Assembly: GCF_000974485.1 (NCBI RefSeq)
Contig: NZ_BBOM01000004.1
Coordinates: forward strand, 620,001-684,000
Origin: Streptomyces sp. NBRC 109706
Lineage (GTDB): Bacteria > Actinomycetota > Actinomycetes > Streptomycetales > Streptomycetaceae
Direction: 5' to 3'
Length of the DNA stretch: 64,000 nucleotides
How positions within the stretch are numbered: position 1 is the stretch's first letter; the number at the start of each line of letters is the position of its first letter. The notes beneath the pieces are model-generated. The model saw only the letters and a program-made list of their open reading frames with translations, was not told the DNA's origin and made no database searches. Positions 43,265-53,700 of the stretch are shown here, piece after piece. Made by a program: the position numbers and the translations under genes.

Positions 43265-44044
43265 TCACCTCCGGGGGCGGCCCCGGCGGGTGGCCGTGCC
43301 GAGCAGGGTCGTTCCGTCGTGGGCGGTGGGGTGGGGCGCGGCCCCACCGCCGCCGGCGCCGATGACGGCCAGGGCGCCGTGGTAGCCGTCCCCGGTGTGC
43401 CGGTGGTCGAGATCGCGCAGGGTCACCCGCCCTTCGGACGGGCGGAGCGCCGGCTCCAACTCCCTTACCAGCGGCGGCTCGTCGGCGGTGGAGACGACCA
43501 GTCGGGCGGGCGGCCGGGTCAGTCCGACGCCCAGCGCCTTGAGCGTGGCCTCCTTGCGCGCCCACACCCGGGCGAAGGCGGCGGCGCGGGCGCCGGGATC
43601 GAGACGGAGCAGCGCCCGTGCCTCGTCCGGCGCCAACGCGGAGGCCAGCAGGGCGCTGTCGGGCGACAGATCGAGGTCCCGGTCGATCCGGGCGATGTCC
43701 AGGCCCAGCGGGGCCGGCCCCACGGCCACCCCGACCCGGGCCCCGGAATGCGAGACGGACAGGCCGAGCCCGGCGTGCCGGTCCGGCAGCCGGGGCCGGC
43801 CGTGCGGGCCGGCGCAGTCCTGGCAGTCGGAACGCAGCGGCACGCGCCGGGCCGGCAGGCCCAACCGGCGGCCCAGCACCAGCCGCAGCAGCGCGCGCCC
43901 GGTGAGGTAGCTGCGGCCGGCCGCCGGCAGCCGGTAGCGGTCCAGCCGCGCCAGCTCGTCGGGGGCGAGCAGCGCGCGGAGCGCCGGGTCCGCGTCGTCG
44001 GGCGCCGCCCACCACACCTCGAACCCGTCCGCCCCCTCCGTCAC
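43265..44044 (-). CDS. Sfp-type 4'-phosphopantetheinyl transferase
   Basis: Activates the ACP of the adjacent synthase by transferring phosphopantetheine from CoA. 259 residues from GTG 44044, which overlaps the previous stop (GTGA). The motifs are GRALLRLVLG, LGLSVSHSG, LGLDIARID (Asp116) and WARKEATLKALG (Lys164-Glu165). In Sfp the second metal ligand is the Glu of G-x-D-I-E; here it is Ala118, while Asp116 and Glu165 remain. It is last gene of the synthase operon, so a dedicated role is likely. Confidence 0.88.
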   Translation of the reverse strand: MTEGADGFEVWWAAPDDADPALRALLAPDELARLDRYRLPAAGRSYLTGRALLRLVLGRRLGLPARRVPLRSDCQDCAGPHGRPRLPDRHAGLGLSVSHSGARVGVAVGPAPLGLDIARIDRDLDLSPDSALLASALAPDEARALLRLDPGARAAAFARVWARKEATLKALGVGLTRPPARLVVSTADEPPLVRELEPALRPSEGRVTLRDLDHRHTGDGYHGALAVIGAGGGGAAPHPTAHDGTTLLGTATRRGRPRR

Positions 44045-46395
44045 GGTGTGCCCGACACCCAGGCGGCGCCCAGGAGTTGGGCCACCTCGCCGCCGTCGGC
44101 GGCTAGCATCCGGTACGCGGGCCCGGTCGCGTGCAGCGCCGCCGCCGGCCGGTCGGGGGCAGTCAGCCGCAGCCGCTCGGCCTTCCACAGCTCGCCGCGC
44201 CCCGCCCCGGGACGCAGCGGGGAGATGGCGACGGCCGCCTCAAGGGCCGCGCTCGGCAGCCGTGGATGCGGCGGATCGACCAGCGCGAACCACTCCGCCG
44301 GGCGGATCGGCTCCACCTCGGCCCGCCAGCCGTCCGCCGCCCGCCAGGGGCCGACGGACAGCAGATACGACGTCCAGCCGTAGCCCTCGTCGGCGGCCGT
44401 CGGCGGGTTCGTCGGCCGGGGTCCGGCCGGTGTTTCCCCGCCGTTCGTCAGCGGGGATTCGGCCAGCGCCACGGTCGCCTCGGCCGCCACCGTCCCGCCT
44501 CGGGTGAGCGTGACCCGGGCGGTGTTCAGCGGGGTGGCCGCCAGTTCGGGGTGGTGCGCGGTGGCCTGGTCCAGTCGTGCCTCGCGGGTGAAGTCCAACG
44601 TTCCGCCGTCCCCGACCCCGTCCAGTCGGAGCGCGCCGGGCCGGATCGCGATGTCGAGCAGCGCGACGGGGGTCGCCGGTTTCCCGCCGGGGAGCAGCCA
44701 ACCGGCGCCGTCCAGCAGGTATTCGAGGGCCAGGGAGAGCGGCAGTGCCGGGGCCCCGCGCACCGTGACCTCGGTCAGGCAGCTGGCCCAGGACGGGTCG
44801 AGACGGTGCTCGGTGACCACGGTCGTGGTGGGCGCGTAGGTGGCGACCTCGCCCAGGAAGAAGCGGCGACTCAACATCGGGGTGTGTCCCGGCCAGTCGG
44901 ACGGTACCGCGATGCCGCGCAGGTGTTGCGGGGTGAGCAGCCCGTTCTCGCCCATGAAGCAGACCTCGCCGCTGCCCTCCCTGGTGATCTCGGCCAGCCA
45001 GGCGTCCACGCCGTCGGCCACACTGATCGGCGTCATATAGCGGGAGGCGGCGTCCAGGTTGGTGATCAGCCCCACCCCGTCCCAGGTGGGCCAGGCCAAC
45101 ACCTTGACGGGGTAGGGGAGTTGCCGCCCGGCGTGCAGCGCGAGGCGGGCCAGGCCCTCGTTGGCCGCCGCGTAGTCGGTCTGCCCGACCATGCCGCCAT
45201 AGCGGCCGGTGAGCGAGCCCACCGCGCAGAGCATCTTCAACGGGGTGTCGCCCAGGGCGTCCAGCAGGTGCAGAAAGCCGTCGACCTTGACGCCGATGAC
45301 CTCGCGGTAGCCGGCGAAGGACTTGCCGGGCAGCCGGGTCGGCCGGTCCACGCCGGCGTTGTGCACCACCATGGAGAGCCCGGGCCCGGCCGCCGCCACC
45401 AGGGCGCGGACCTGCTCGGGATCGGTCACATCGGCGGCGACATAGGTGATGTCGGCGCCCGCCTCGGCGGCCCGCGCCAGATTGTGGTGTATCTCGCGCA
45501 GCTGGGCCATCCGGTCCAGCCGGCGGCGCACGGCGTGCAGCGGTTCGTCCGGGGCGCGTTCGGTGTAGGCGCCTCGGCTCAGCGCGGCGAACGCGTCGGC
45601 TGAGGCGGTGAGCCAGGCCGGCCGGTCGTCGGGCAGCGGGGTCCGCCCACCGACCAGCACCCGGCAGCCGGTGCGCAGCGCCGCCGCCAGGGCGAACTCG
45701 AAGCCGATGCCCCGGGCGCCGCCGGTCATCAACAGCACGTCGTCCGGGGTGAGATCGATCGGCTTGCCGTCGATCCCGGCGACATGCGCCAGCAGCGCGT
45801 GCCGTCCCCCCGCGTCCCGGCCGACTTCGAGGAGTCGGCCGGCCGTCAGTTCGGCGACGACCGGCGGGCCGGGGTCGAGGGACGCGTCCAGGTCGAGCAC
45901 CCGCACATCGCAGGCGGCCAGCTCGCGCGGCAGGGTCTTGGCCAGCCCCGCCCAGAGGCCGCCCAGCGGCTGCGCGCCGGGCGCATCGGCCAGGCCCATC
46001 GAGCCGCCCAGCCAGGTCACGGCCAGATAGTGCAGCCGGCGGGCGTCGGTCTCGGCCGCCCAGTCGGCGTGGACGTGTTGGAGCGCGGCCAGGGTGCGGG
46101 CCATCGCGGCATGCCAGGAGCCGGGGGCGATCGGCGTGCCGGGCGCGAGACCGCCGTCCACGATGGCGTCGACCGGGGTGGGGCGGTCGGGGCGGCCGGC
46201 CGTCTCGTCCCAGTCGGCCGGGATGCCGCCGCCGGCGGTGACGGCGGCCCGCACCGAGGCCCTGAAGGCCGGATGCCCGCCCAGGACCAGCACGGTGCGC
46301 CCTGTCAACGCGCCCTCGGCCGGGGGCGGTTGGGCTGGCAGTGGGGCCAGCGCCAGCAGATGGCGCAGGATCGGCGCCCCGCCCGGTTCAGCCAT
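44041..46395 (-). CDS. Ketoreductase-pseudo-dehydratase PKS subunit
   Basis: A 784-residue subunit of the iterative synthase. Residues ~1-200 are a Rossmann-like structural part. The KR domain (~215-490) binds NADPH via TGGARGIGFEF, with Tyr408 in QTDYAAANEG and GSLTG before it. The last ~250 residues are hot-dog/DH-like, but the catalytic His of LRDHxVxG is Val543 (LTEVTVRGAPALP), so this half probably is not a dehydratase. It overlaps the P450 stop by 8 nt and the PPTase start by 4 nt. It may form a complex with the 2020-residue protein. Confidence 0.85.
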   Translation of the reverse strand: MAEPGGAPILRHLLALAPLPAQPPPAEGALTGRTVLVLGGHPAFRASVRAAVTAGGGIPADWDETAGRPDRPTPVDAIVDGGLAPGTPIAPGSWHAAMARTLAALQHVHADWAAETDARRLHYLAVTWLGGSMGLADAPGAQPLGGLWAGLAKTLPRELAACDVRVLDLDASLDPGPPVVAELTAGRLLEVGRDAGGRHALLAHVAGIDGKPIDLTPDDVLLMTGGARGIGFEFALAAALRTGCRVLVGGRTPLPDDRPAWLTASADAFAALSRGAYTERAPDEPLHAVRRRLDRMAQLREIHHNLARAAEAGADITYVAADVTDPEQVRALVAAAGPGLSMVVHNAGVDRPTRLPGKSFAGYREVIGVKVDGFLHLLDALGDTPLKMLCAVGSLTGRYGGMVGQTDYAAANEGLARLALHAGRQLPYPVKVLAWPTWDGVGLITNLDAASRYMTPISVADGVDAWLAEITREGSGEVCFMGENGLLTPQHLRGIAVPSDWPGHTPMLSRRFFLGEVATYAPTTTVVTEHRLDPSWASCLTEVTVRGAPALPLSLALEYLLDGAGWLLPGGKPATPVALLDIAIRPGALRLDGVGDGGTLDFTREARLDQATAHHPELAATPLNTARVTLTRGGTVAAEATVALAESPLTNGGETPAGPRPTNPPTAADEGYGWTSYLLSVGPWRAADGWRAEVEPIRPAEWFALVDPPHPRLPSAALEAAVAISPLRPGAGRGELWKAERLRLTAPDRPAAALHATGPAYRMLAADGGEVAQLLGAAWVSGTP

Positions 46396-47770
46396 GGGCC
46401 CGGCCGCCCTCGCGGGCCCTCAGCCTGACCCACATCTCGCCCATCGGGCGCAGCGAGATCACCGAGTCGCCGTAGCGCGTCAGATCGCCCGGCACCGGCT
46501 CCAGGCGGAAGCGCTGGGTCACCATGGCCAGGATGATCTTCAGCTCCATCAGCGCCATCAGGTTGCCGATGCACATCCTCGGCCCGCCCCCGAAGGGGAA
46601 GTAGCCCATCCTGGGGCGTTCCTTGACGGCGGCGGGAGTGAACCGCAGGGGGTCGAACGCCTCCGGGTTCTCCCAGACCGCCGGGTTCCGGTGGGAGACC
46701 AGCGGCGACAGCATCAGGGAGCTGCCGCCCGGTATGTGGAAGCCGTCCAGGACGTCGTCCTCGACGGCGTCCCTGGGGTAGAGCCAGATCGGTGGATAGA
46801 GCCGCAGGCTCTCCTCGATCACCATCCGGGTGTAGTCCAGGGTCGGCAGCTCGGCCTCGGTCGGCGCCCGGCCGTCGAGCACCCCGCTCAGCTCGCCCTC
46901 CAACTCCTCCCGCACCGAGCGGTGCGTGGCCACCGCGTGCAGCGTCCAGCAGGCGGCCGTCGCGGTGGTCTCATGGCCGGCGAGATAGATGGTGAGGAGT
47001 TCGTCGCGGATCTCCTCGTCGGTCCACGGCTCGCCGGTCTCCGGATCGCGGGCCTCCTCGGCGAGGCGGACCAACACGCCCTCGCCGGTGGCCGCGTGCC
47101 GTTCCCTGATGTCGTCGACCACCCGGTCGAAGATCCGGCGGTTCCGCCTGATCAGCCGGTTGCGGGCGGTCGGCAGCCACTGCGGCAGCATCTCGCTGAC
47201 ATAGCCGTGCGGGAACATCACCTCGATGCTCTCGTCGACCACCCGCTTCAGCAGCGGGGTGCGGTCCCTGATGTCGTAGCCGAAGAGCGACTGGCTGAGC
47301 GTCACCAGGGTCAGCCGCATCATCTCGGCGATCAGGTCGACCGGTTCGCCCGCGCGCTCCGCCGCCTCCCAGCGGTCCAGCATCTCGCCGGTCGCCTCGA
47401 CCACGTTGGGGATGATCGCGTCGATCGCCTTCCTGGCGAACGCCGGCTGGACGGCGCGCCGGTGGCCGCGCCACTGCCGGCCGTCCGTGGTGAGCAGCCC
47501 GGTGCCCATGACCAGCTTGAACTGGTCGTAGAGCTTGCCCCGCACATAGTTGGCCTGGTTCTCCACCAGCACCCGGCGCACCGCGTCCGGCGAGGTCGCC
47601 AGGTGCACGGTGTAGGGGCCGAGCCGCAGCCGGCTCAACTCGCCGTGGTCGCGCTGGAGTCGCAGCAGGAACTGCGCCGGGTCCCGACGGTAGGGGACGA
47701 GGCTTCCGAAGCCGGGCGCGCCGCGCGGTCCGGGGGCGATACGGGGGGTCGCGGTGGCGGTGTCGGTCAT
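46388..47770 (-). CDS. Cytochrome P450
   Basis: A 460-residue monooxygenase. It has the I-helix AGHETTA, ExxR in EESLRLYPP and the heme loop FPFGGGPRMCIG with Cys400. Sequence features (long WRGHRRAVQPAF B/C region, LTIYLAGHETT) look like fatty-acid/CYP102-CYP4-like hydroxylases rather than typical small-molecule CYP105s, by inference. The ATG overlaps the megasynthase stop (ATGA). It presumably oxidises the acyl product. Confidence 0.92.
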   Translation of the reverse strand: MTDTATATPRIAPGPRGAPGFGSLVPYRRDPAQFLLRLQRDHGELSRLRLGPYTVHLATSPDAVRRVLVENQANYVRGKLYDQFKLVMGTGLLTTDGRQWRGHRRAVQPAFARKAIDAIIPNVVEATGEMLDRWEAAERAGEPVDLIAEMMRLTLVTLSQSLFGYDIRDRTPLLKRVVDESIEVMFPHGYVSEMLPQWLPTARNRLIRRNRRIFDRVVDDIRERHAATGEGVLVRLAEEARDPETGEPWTDEEIRDELLTIYLAGHETTATAACWTLHAVATHRSVREELEGELSGVLDGRAPTEAELPTLDYTRMVIEESLRLYPPIWLYPRDAVEDDVLDGFHIPGGSSLMLSPLVSHRNPAVWENPEAFDPLRFTPAAVKERPRMGYFPFGGGPRMCIGNLMALMELKIILAMVTQRFRLEPVPGDLTRYGDSVISLRPMGEMWVRLRAREGGRAHG

Positions 47771-50700
47771 AGCGGCAGGGCTCCGATCCGTTGGGCTTCC
47801 TGTGCCGGGTCCGGCAGGTTCTCCACGGTGGCGCGGTCCACGGGCCGGCCGGTGCGGGAGTCGAGATAGCCGAGCGCGAAGCCGGACACGTCCTGCATCT
47901 GGAGCAGCATGGTGCCGTCGGGCAGCGTCGCGGTGAACCTGCTGGCCAGGTCCGAGCCTTCGAGCAGCAGCCCGCGCGGGGTGGCCGACAGCTCGATCCG
48001 CTCGCCGCGCTGTCCCAACTCCACGTCGTTGTCAGGGACATAGAGGTCGATACGGCGGATGCCGCTGGGCGCGGCGACCGGGATGTAGTGCTCCTTGACG
48101 AGTTCCAGCACGGCGAGCCTGGCCATTCCGTCGAGCATCAGGCTGGGCACCAGGAACTGCTCGTAGACGCTGCCGGGGGCGACCGGCGCGGTATAGCGGG
48201 CGAGCTTGCCCAGCGGGTGCAGCCGGGTGTCGGCGGTGGTGACGAACGCCCCGCTCAGATACACGGAGGCGCCGTCGGCGTGGTACGGGTCGGCGATGGG
48301 CGTCTCCGGCGCCGCCGGCCACGGGGACCAGCGCGGCGCGGGCGGATGTTCGGCGGCCAGCACCACGGTGGCGCTGAAGTGCTGGCGGTCGCGGGCCAGC
48401 ACGATCCCGGTCGGCGAGACGGTGTCCCCGGTCACCCGGACGCCGACCACGGCCCGGTCGGCGTCGCGGCGCAGCAGGGTGGCGGCGATCCGGCGCGGGC
48501 TGCGGTCGGTTGTGCCGCCGAGCCGCAGGAAGTGGTCGAAGGTCACGTCCCGGAAGCCGACCACCTTCAGCTCCGGCACCAGCAGCAGCGCGGCCTCGGC
48601 GGCGAGTTCGGTGACGAAGCAGCCGGGCAGCGTGGGCACTCCGCGCACCGTGTGGTCACGGAGATAGCCGTCCCGCTCGTCGAACTGTCGCTCCACGATC
48701 AGGGAACGGTCACTCTCGCGCAGCACCCGGTCTACATAGAACGAGCCCTTGCCCTTCGCGGCGGGTTCGGGGGCGGGGGCGGGCGCGGGTTCGGGGGTGG
48801 GCGCGGGCGCCGGGCGGGGGCCGAAGTAGCCGGGGATCATCTGCTCCATCGCGGCCCGTTCCACATCGCCCAGATGGTGGGTGACGGGGGAACGTTCGGC
48901 CGCCTCCAGCTCGGCCAGGAAGTGCCGCACGCCCTCGGCGGTGGGCATCTGGGTGAGCACGTTGGCCATCTCGCCGTCGTTGAAGAACGACTGGTGGACC
49001 TCGCTCGACGCCATGCCGACCTCCTTCCACAGCGTCCAGCCGATGGCGAACTCGCCCTGTCCGGCGGCGGTGTTGTGCAGGGCGGCGGTGCCCAGGAAGT
49101 CGTTGCTGGCGGCGTAGTCGGTCTCGCCGAGCTGGCCGGTGAGGCCGATCAGGGAGGCGAAGGAGCACCAGGTGCGCGGCAGCCGGCCGCGCAGCGCGCG
49201 CCGCAGGTTGAGATAGCCGCCGGCCTTGATGGCGCGCACCTCGCGGAAGTGGTCGAGCGGCTTGGTGGCCAGCGCGCCGGCGCGGTTGACGCCGGCGGCG
49301 TGGATCAGCAGGTCGATCGGGCCGTGCGCCTCGGTGATCCGGTCGAAGGCGCCGGTCAGCGCGGTGGCGTCCAGCACGTCGGCCCGCAGATAGTGGACCC
49401 GCCCCGGGCCGCAGTGCCGCTCCATCGCCGCCAGATTGCGCAGGATCTCGGCGGCGCCCGCCAGCTGTTCGTACTCGCGGGAGATCTCCCGCACCGGCCG
49501 GCCGGGGCGCGCTGCCATGGCATCGCGCAGAAAACCCACCCGGCTGGGCAGCGCGTCCGGGCCACCGTATCCGTTGATCCGGTCGGTCAGTTCGGCGACC
49601 GGTTTGGTGCCCAGGGCGTAGATCACCGGGCGGTAGCGGCGGGCGACGGCCTTGAGCAGTTCCGCCGTGATGCCCCGGCCGCCGCCGGTGGCCACCACCA
49701 CGCTGTCCCGGCCCAGCGGCGGCAGGGGCCCCGCGGCCGGCGCCGGCACCTCGTCGATGACGAGGGTGTGCCGCAGCCCGTCGGCGTGGACGGTCACCGG
49801 GAGCAGCTGGCTGGCCCGCGACTCCTCCGTCAACTCGTCGAGCAGGGTGGGGAGTCGATCCCCGGTGCTGAAGACGCCGGCGACCAGTCGGCCGGCGAGT
49901 TCCAGCGACGCGCTCTTCAGCAGCCCGGTGAAGAGGCCGCTGAACGGGTGCGCGATCCGGCGGCGGGCGTCATAGGCGCGGGCGAACCCGGCCAGCACGG
50001 TGGAGCCGGGGGCGCGCAGCGCCGGCTCGCACGCCTGGAGGGTGAGGAAGAACGCGTCGTGCAGCCGGAAGTACGGCTCCGGGTCGGCGTCCAGGGCCTC
50101 TTCGGCGGCGGCAGGACCCGACAGGTCGGTGAGCAGCCGGACCTGGCGGATCGACGTCAGCTCCTCGCCGAGCGCGGCGCGCACCGAGGCGGCCGAGATC
50201 TCGTCCAGGACGCGTCGGCGCCGCCCGGTGGTCGGAACGGTGGAGAGCACCAGCGGATCGTCCGGGCGGGTGCCCAACTCGCCCAGCAGCTCGGGCGTTC
50301 CGGTGAGCACCACGGCGTCGGCGGGCAGCACGTCGGCCGCCGGGCGGACCCGGTCGTTGGCCGTCGGCTGCCAGCGCGGCACATGGCGCCGCACCAGGTC
50401 CCGGGCCTGTTGGGCGTCCTGCGGCTCCTCGTCCGGCGCGGTGCCCCCGGGGCCGGTGAGGCGGAGGTCGAGCGAGAGCCGGTCGTCGTCCGGGGTGTCG
50501 CCGGCGACCAGCACGGCGTGGTCCGTGCCGCCCGACTCGGCGTGGTGCAGGGCGCGCAGCAGCGCGACCGCCGAATCGGCGCCCAGATAGCGGGGGGTGT
50601 CATGCGCGGGGTGCGCGGCGCCGGCCGGAAACCTGGTGGCGGTGGCGGCGTCGCGGGTGGGCTCGCCCCGGCGCAGCCGCCCCAGGGTGGCGAGCACCGG

Positions 50701-53700
50701 CAGGCCGGCCGCGTCGGCGGTGGCCCGGCGGGTCAGCGCGAACATGAAGGCGCCCTCGGCCAGTTCGACCTCGGGGACGCCGAGCAGTTCGCCGGCGAGC
50801 CGCGTCATCACCCGGGTCGAGTTGCCGTTGACGCCGCCCACCAGGGCCACATCCACATCGTGCGCGCGCAGATAGCGGGCACCCACCTCAAGGGAGCCGA
50901 GCGCCGAGCCGAAGCCCAGATCGACGGTGAGATTGGGACCGTTGAGATCGAAGTAGTTGGAGACCCGGGCCGAGATGACGTTCGGCATGATCCCGGGGAA
51001 CGAGTCCTCGTTGGACGGCTGTACGCCCTCGCGCACCGCCTCGCGGAACGAGGCGACGATCCGCTCGTCCAGCGCCACGTCGGCGGGCAGCCGGCCGAGC
51101 GCGGTCAGCGCGTTGTCCAGATGGCAGCGTTTGCCGTAGAGCACGGCATGCCGGGTGGGGCCCATATGCCCGAGGAACACGCCGGTGCGGGCGCGGTGTC
51201 GGTCCCACAGCGGTTCGCCGAAGGCGTCCCGCAGCTCCTGGGCGCAGCGCAGCACCATCAGCTGGCAGCGGTCGAGGGTGCGCAGCACCTTGGGCGGCAT
51301 CCGCAGGCCCATGCCGGTGTAGTCGTAGGCGGCGCCGAAGCTGTGTCCCGGCCCGGGACCGGTGCCGGCGAGCCAGCCGCGCACCGCGTCCGCGTCGGCG
51401 AGCCCGGGGAGATGCGCCGACCAGGCGGTGACCACGATCTCCTCGCCGCTCGACGGTCCCTCGGCGACGGGCGGCAGGGGCTGGGCCGCGGGCCGGTCCC
51501 GCACGATCAGATGGGCGTTGGTGCCGCCGAAGCCGAACCCGGAGACGGACGCCACCCGGGCCTTCGCCGGATCCGCCGGCCAGGCCACCGGCTCGGTCGG
51601 CACCCGCAGCCCGGCGTCGTCCAGGCCGTAGGCGCCCGGGCTCCGGGCGAAACGGTGCTGCGGCAGGATCGTCTGCTTGCCGAAGCTCTGCAGCACCTGG
51701 ATCAGCGAGACCACGCCGGCGGCCCAACCGGTGTGTCCGATCAGGGACTTGTTGGAGGTCACATAGGTCGAGCCGGTGCCGGGCATGGTCTGGCGGATGC
51801 TGGTGATCTCGCAGAGGTCGCCGGCCGGCGTTCCGGTGGCGTGCGCCACCACCCAGTCGGGGCGCCGCTCCGGATCCGGCGCCTTGGCCAGGGCCCGTTC
51901 GATGGCGAGCTTCTGGCCCGCCGTGTTGGGCGCGTAGACGGCCTTGCCCTTGCCGTCGGACGAGGTGCCGATGGCGGATATGTAGCCGAGGATCCGGTCC
52001 CCGTCCCGGCGCGCCAGATCGAGCCGCTTGAGGGCGACGGCGGCGGCGCCGTCGGAGAACAGCACGCCGTCGGCGTCCTGGTCCAACGGGCGCAGCCGGC
52101 CGCTGACCGAGAGGCCGTGCAGCTTGGCGAAGAGCACCGCGTTGCGCGGGCCGACGGCGAAGCTGCCGCCGCAGACGGCGGCGTCATGGCGGCCTTCCAG
52201 GATGCCCTTGACCGCGATGTCCACGGCGTAGAGGGCCGAGGAGCAGGCGGTGTCCACCATCAGCGTCTCGGTGCCGTCGGGCAGCAGCCCGGCGATGGCG
52301 CGGTTGCCCACCTGGTGGGGCAGCAGGGTGGTCAACTCGGCGCGGTGCAGCGGGTAGTGGTCCTGCAGCGCCGCCCTGGCCGATGCGGCGAGCCGGGCGC
52401 GGCGCGCCGGGGCCCAGCCGGCGGCCGCGCCGGCGCGGTCCAGATCCTCCAGCAGGCTGTTCAACACCAGGGCGTCCTCAAGGTGTTGGTTGCCGTCGGC
52501 GGTGTAGCCGATGACGCAGGACAGCCGGTCGCCGGCGGGCAGCCGCACCCCGTCCAGCGCCTCGTAGAGGGCGTGCCGGAACCACTGGGTGGTGTAGTCG
52601 GTGCGGCGGCGGTCATCGCCCAGCTCGGCGGCGAGCCGGGGGTGCGGGACATAGTCGTCCACATAGCCGGACCGCACTTGGTAGGTCTTGTCCTCGGCGT
52701 CGGCATCGGCGGAGTGGAACGCCTCGCTGGGGAACCGGCCGGGACGGTCGGCGTCCAGCAGGTCGGGGCCCTCGGTCAGCAACTGCCAGAACTCGTCGGG
52801 GTTGTTGGCGCCCGGCACCACCAGGCCCATGCCCACCACGGCGATGGTGGCGCGCTCGGCGGCCGCCACCTCGTCGGAGGGATCGGGGGCGGGGGCCGGC
52901 TCGTCGACGCGGAGGGCGGCACGCGGCGGCGCGGGCGTGGGGGCGGGCGTCGGGGCGTGGGCCGGTGCGGTGGCTTTCGGGGTCGGGGCGGGCGTGGGCG
53001 TGGGCTTGGCGGCGGGGGCTTCGTCCGCTTCGGCGTCGAGGGTGTGCCAGTGGCTGGGCGGGGTCAGCATCGCGCCGCCCAGGGAGAGGCCGCCGTCGGC
53101 GACCAGGGTCTGGCCGGTGATCCAGCTCGCCGCGTCGGAGAGCAGGAAGAGGACCACCTCGGCCAGCTCCTCGGGGCGGCCGAGCCGCCCCAACGGGGTG
53201 TTCCGCGCCACCAGTCGGTACATCTCCTCCGGCTCGGGGAAGAGGCTGGCGACATCGCCCTCGATCAGCCCGCCGGACGCGGTATTGACCCGGATGTTCG
53301 CGGCGGCGAACTCGGCGGCCAGATAGCGGCTCAGCGACTCAAGCGCCGCCTTGGCCGTCCCGACCGTCACATAGTTGCCGACGGCCAGCCCCGCGCCCAA
53401 CGAGGACAGGTTGACGATCGCGCCGCCGCCGGCCGCCCGCATCAGCGGCTCGGCCCGCTGGGCGCACCACAGGGCGCCCTTGAGGTTGACGTCCAGGGCG
53501 CGGTCGAACGCCTCCTCGCCGGTGTCCAGCACCCGGTCGAAGGAGCCGCTGGCGGCGTTGTTGACGAGGTAGTCGAGCCGGTCGTGCCGCTGCCGGATGT
53601 CCCCGAACATCCGGTCCACCTGCTCCCGGCTGGCCACCGAGGCCCGGACGATCTCGATCGTCAGTCCGCGCTCGGCGAGTTCGGCCCGGAACTGCTTCGC

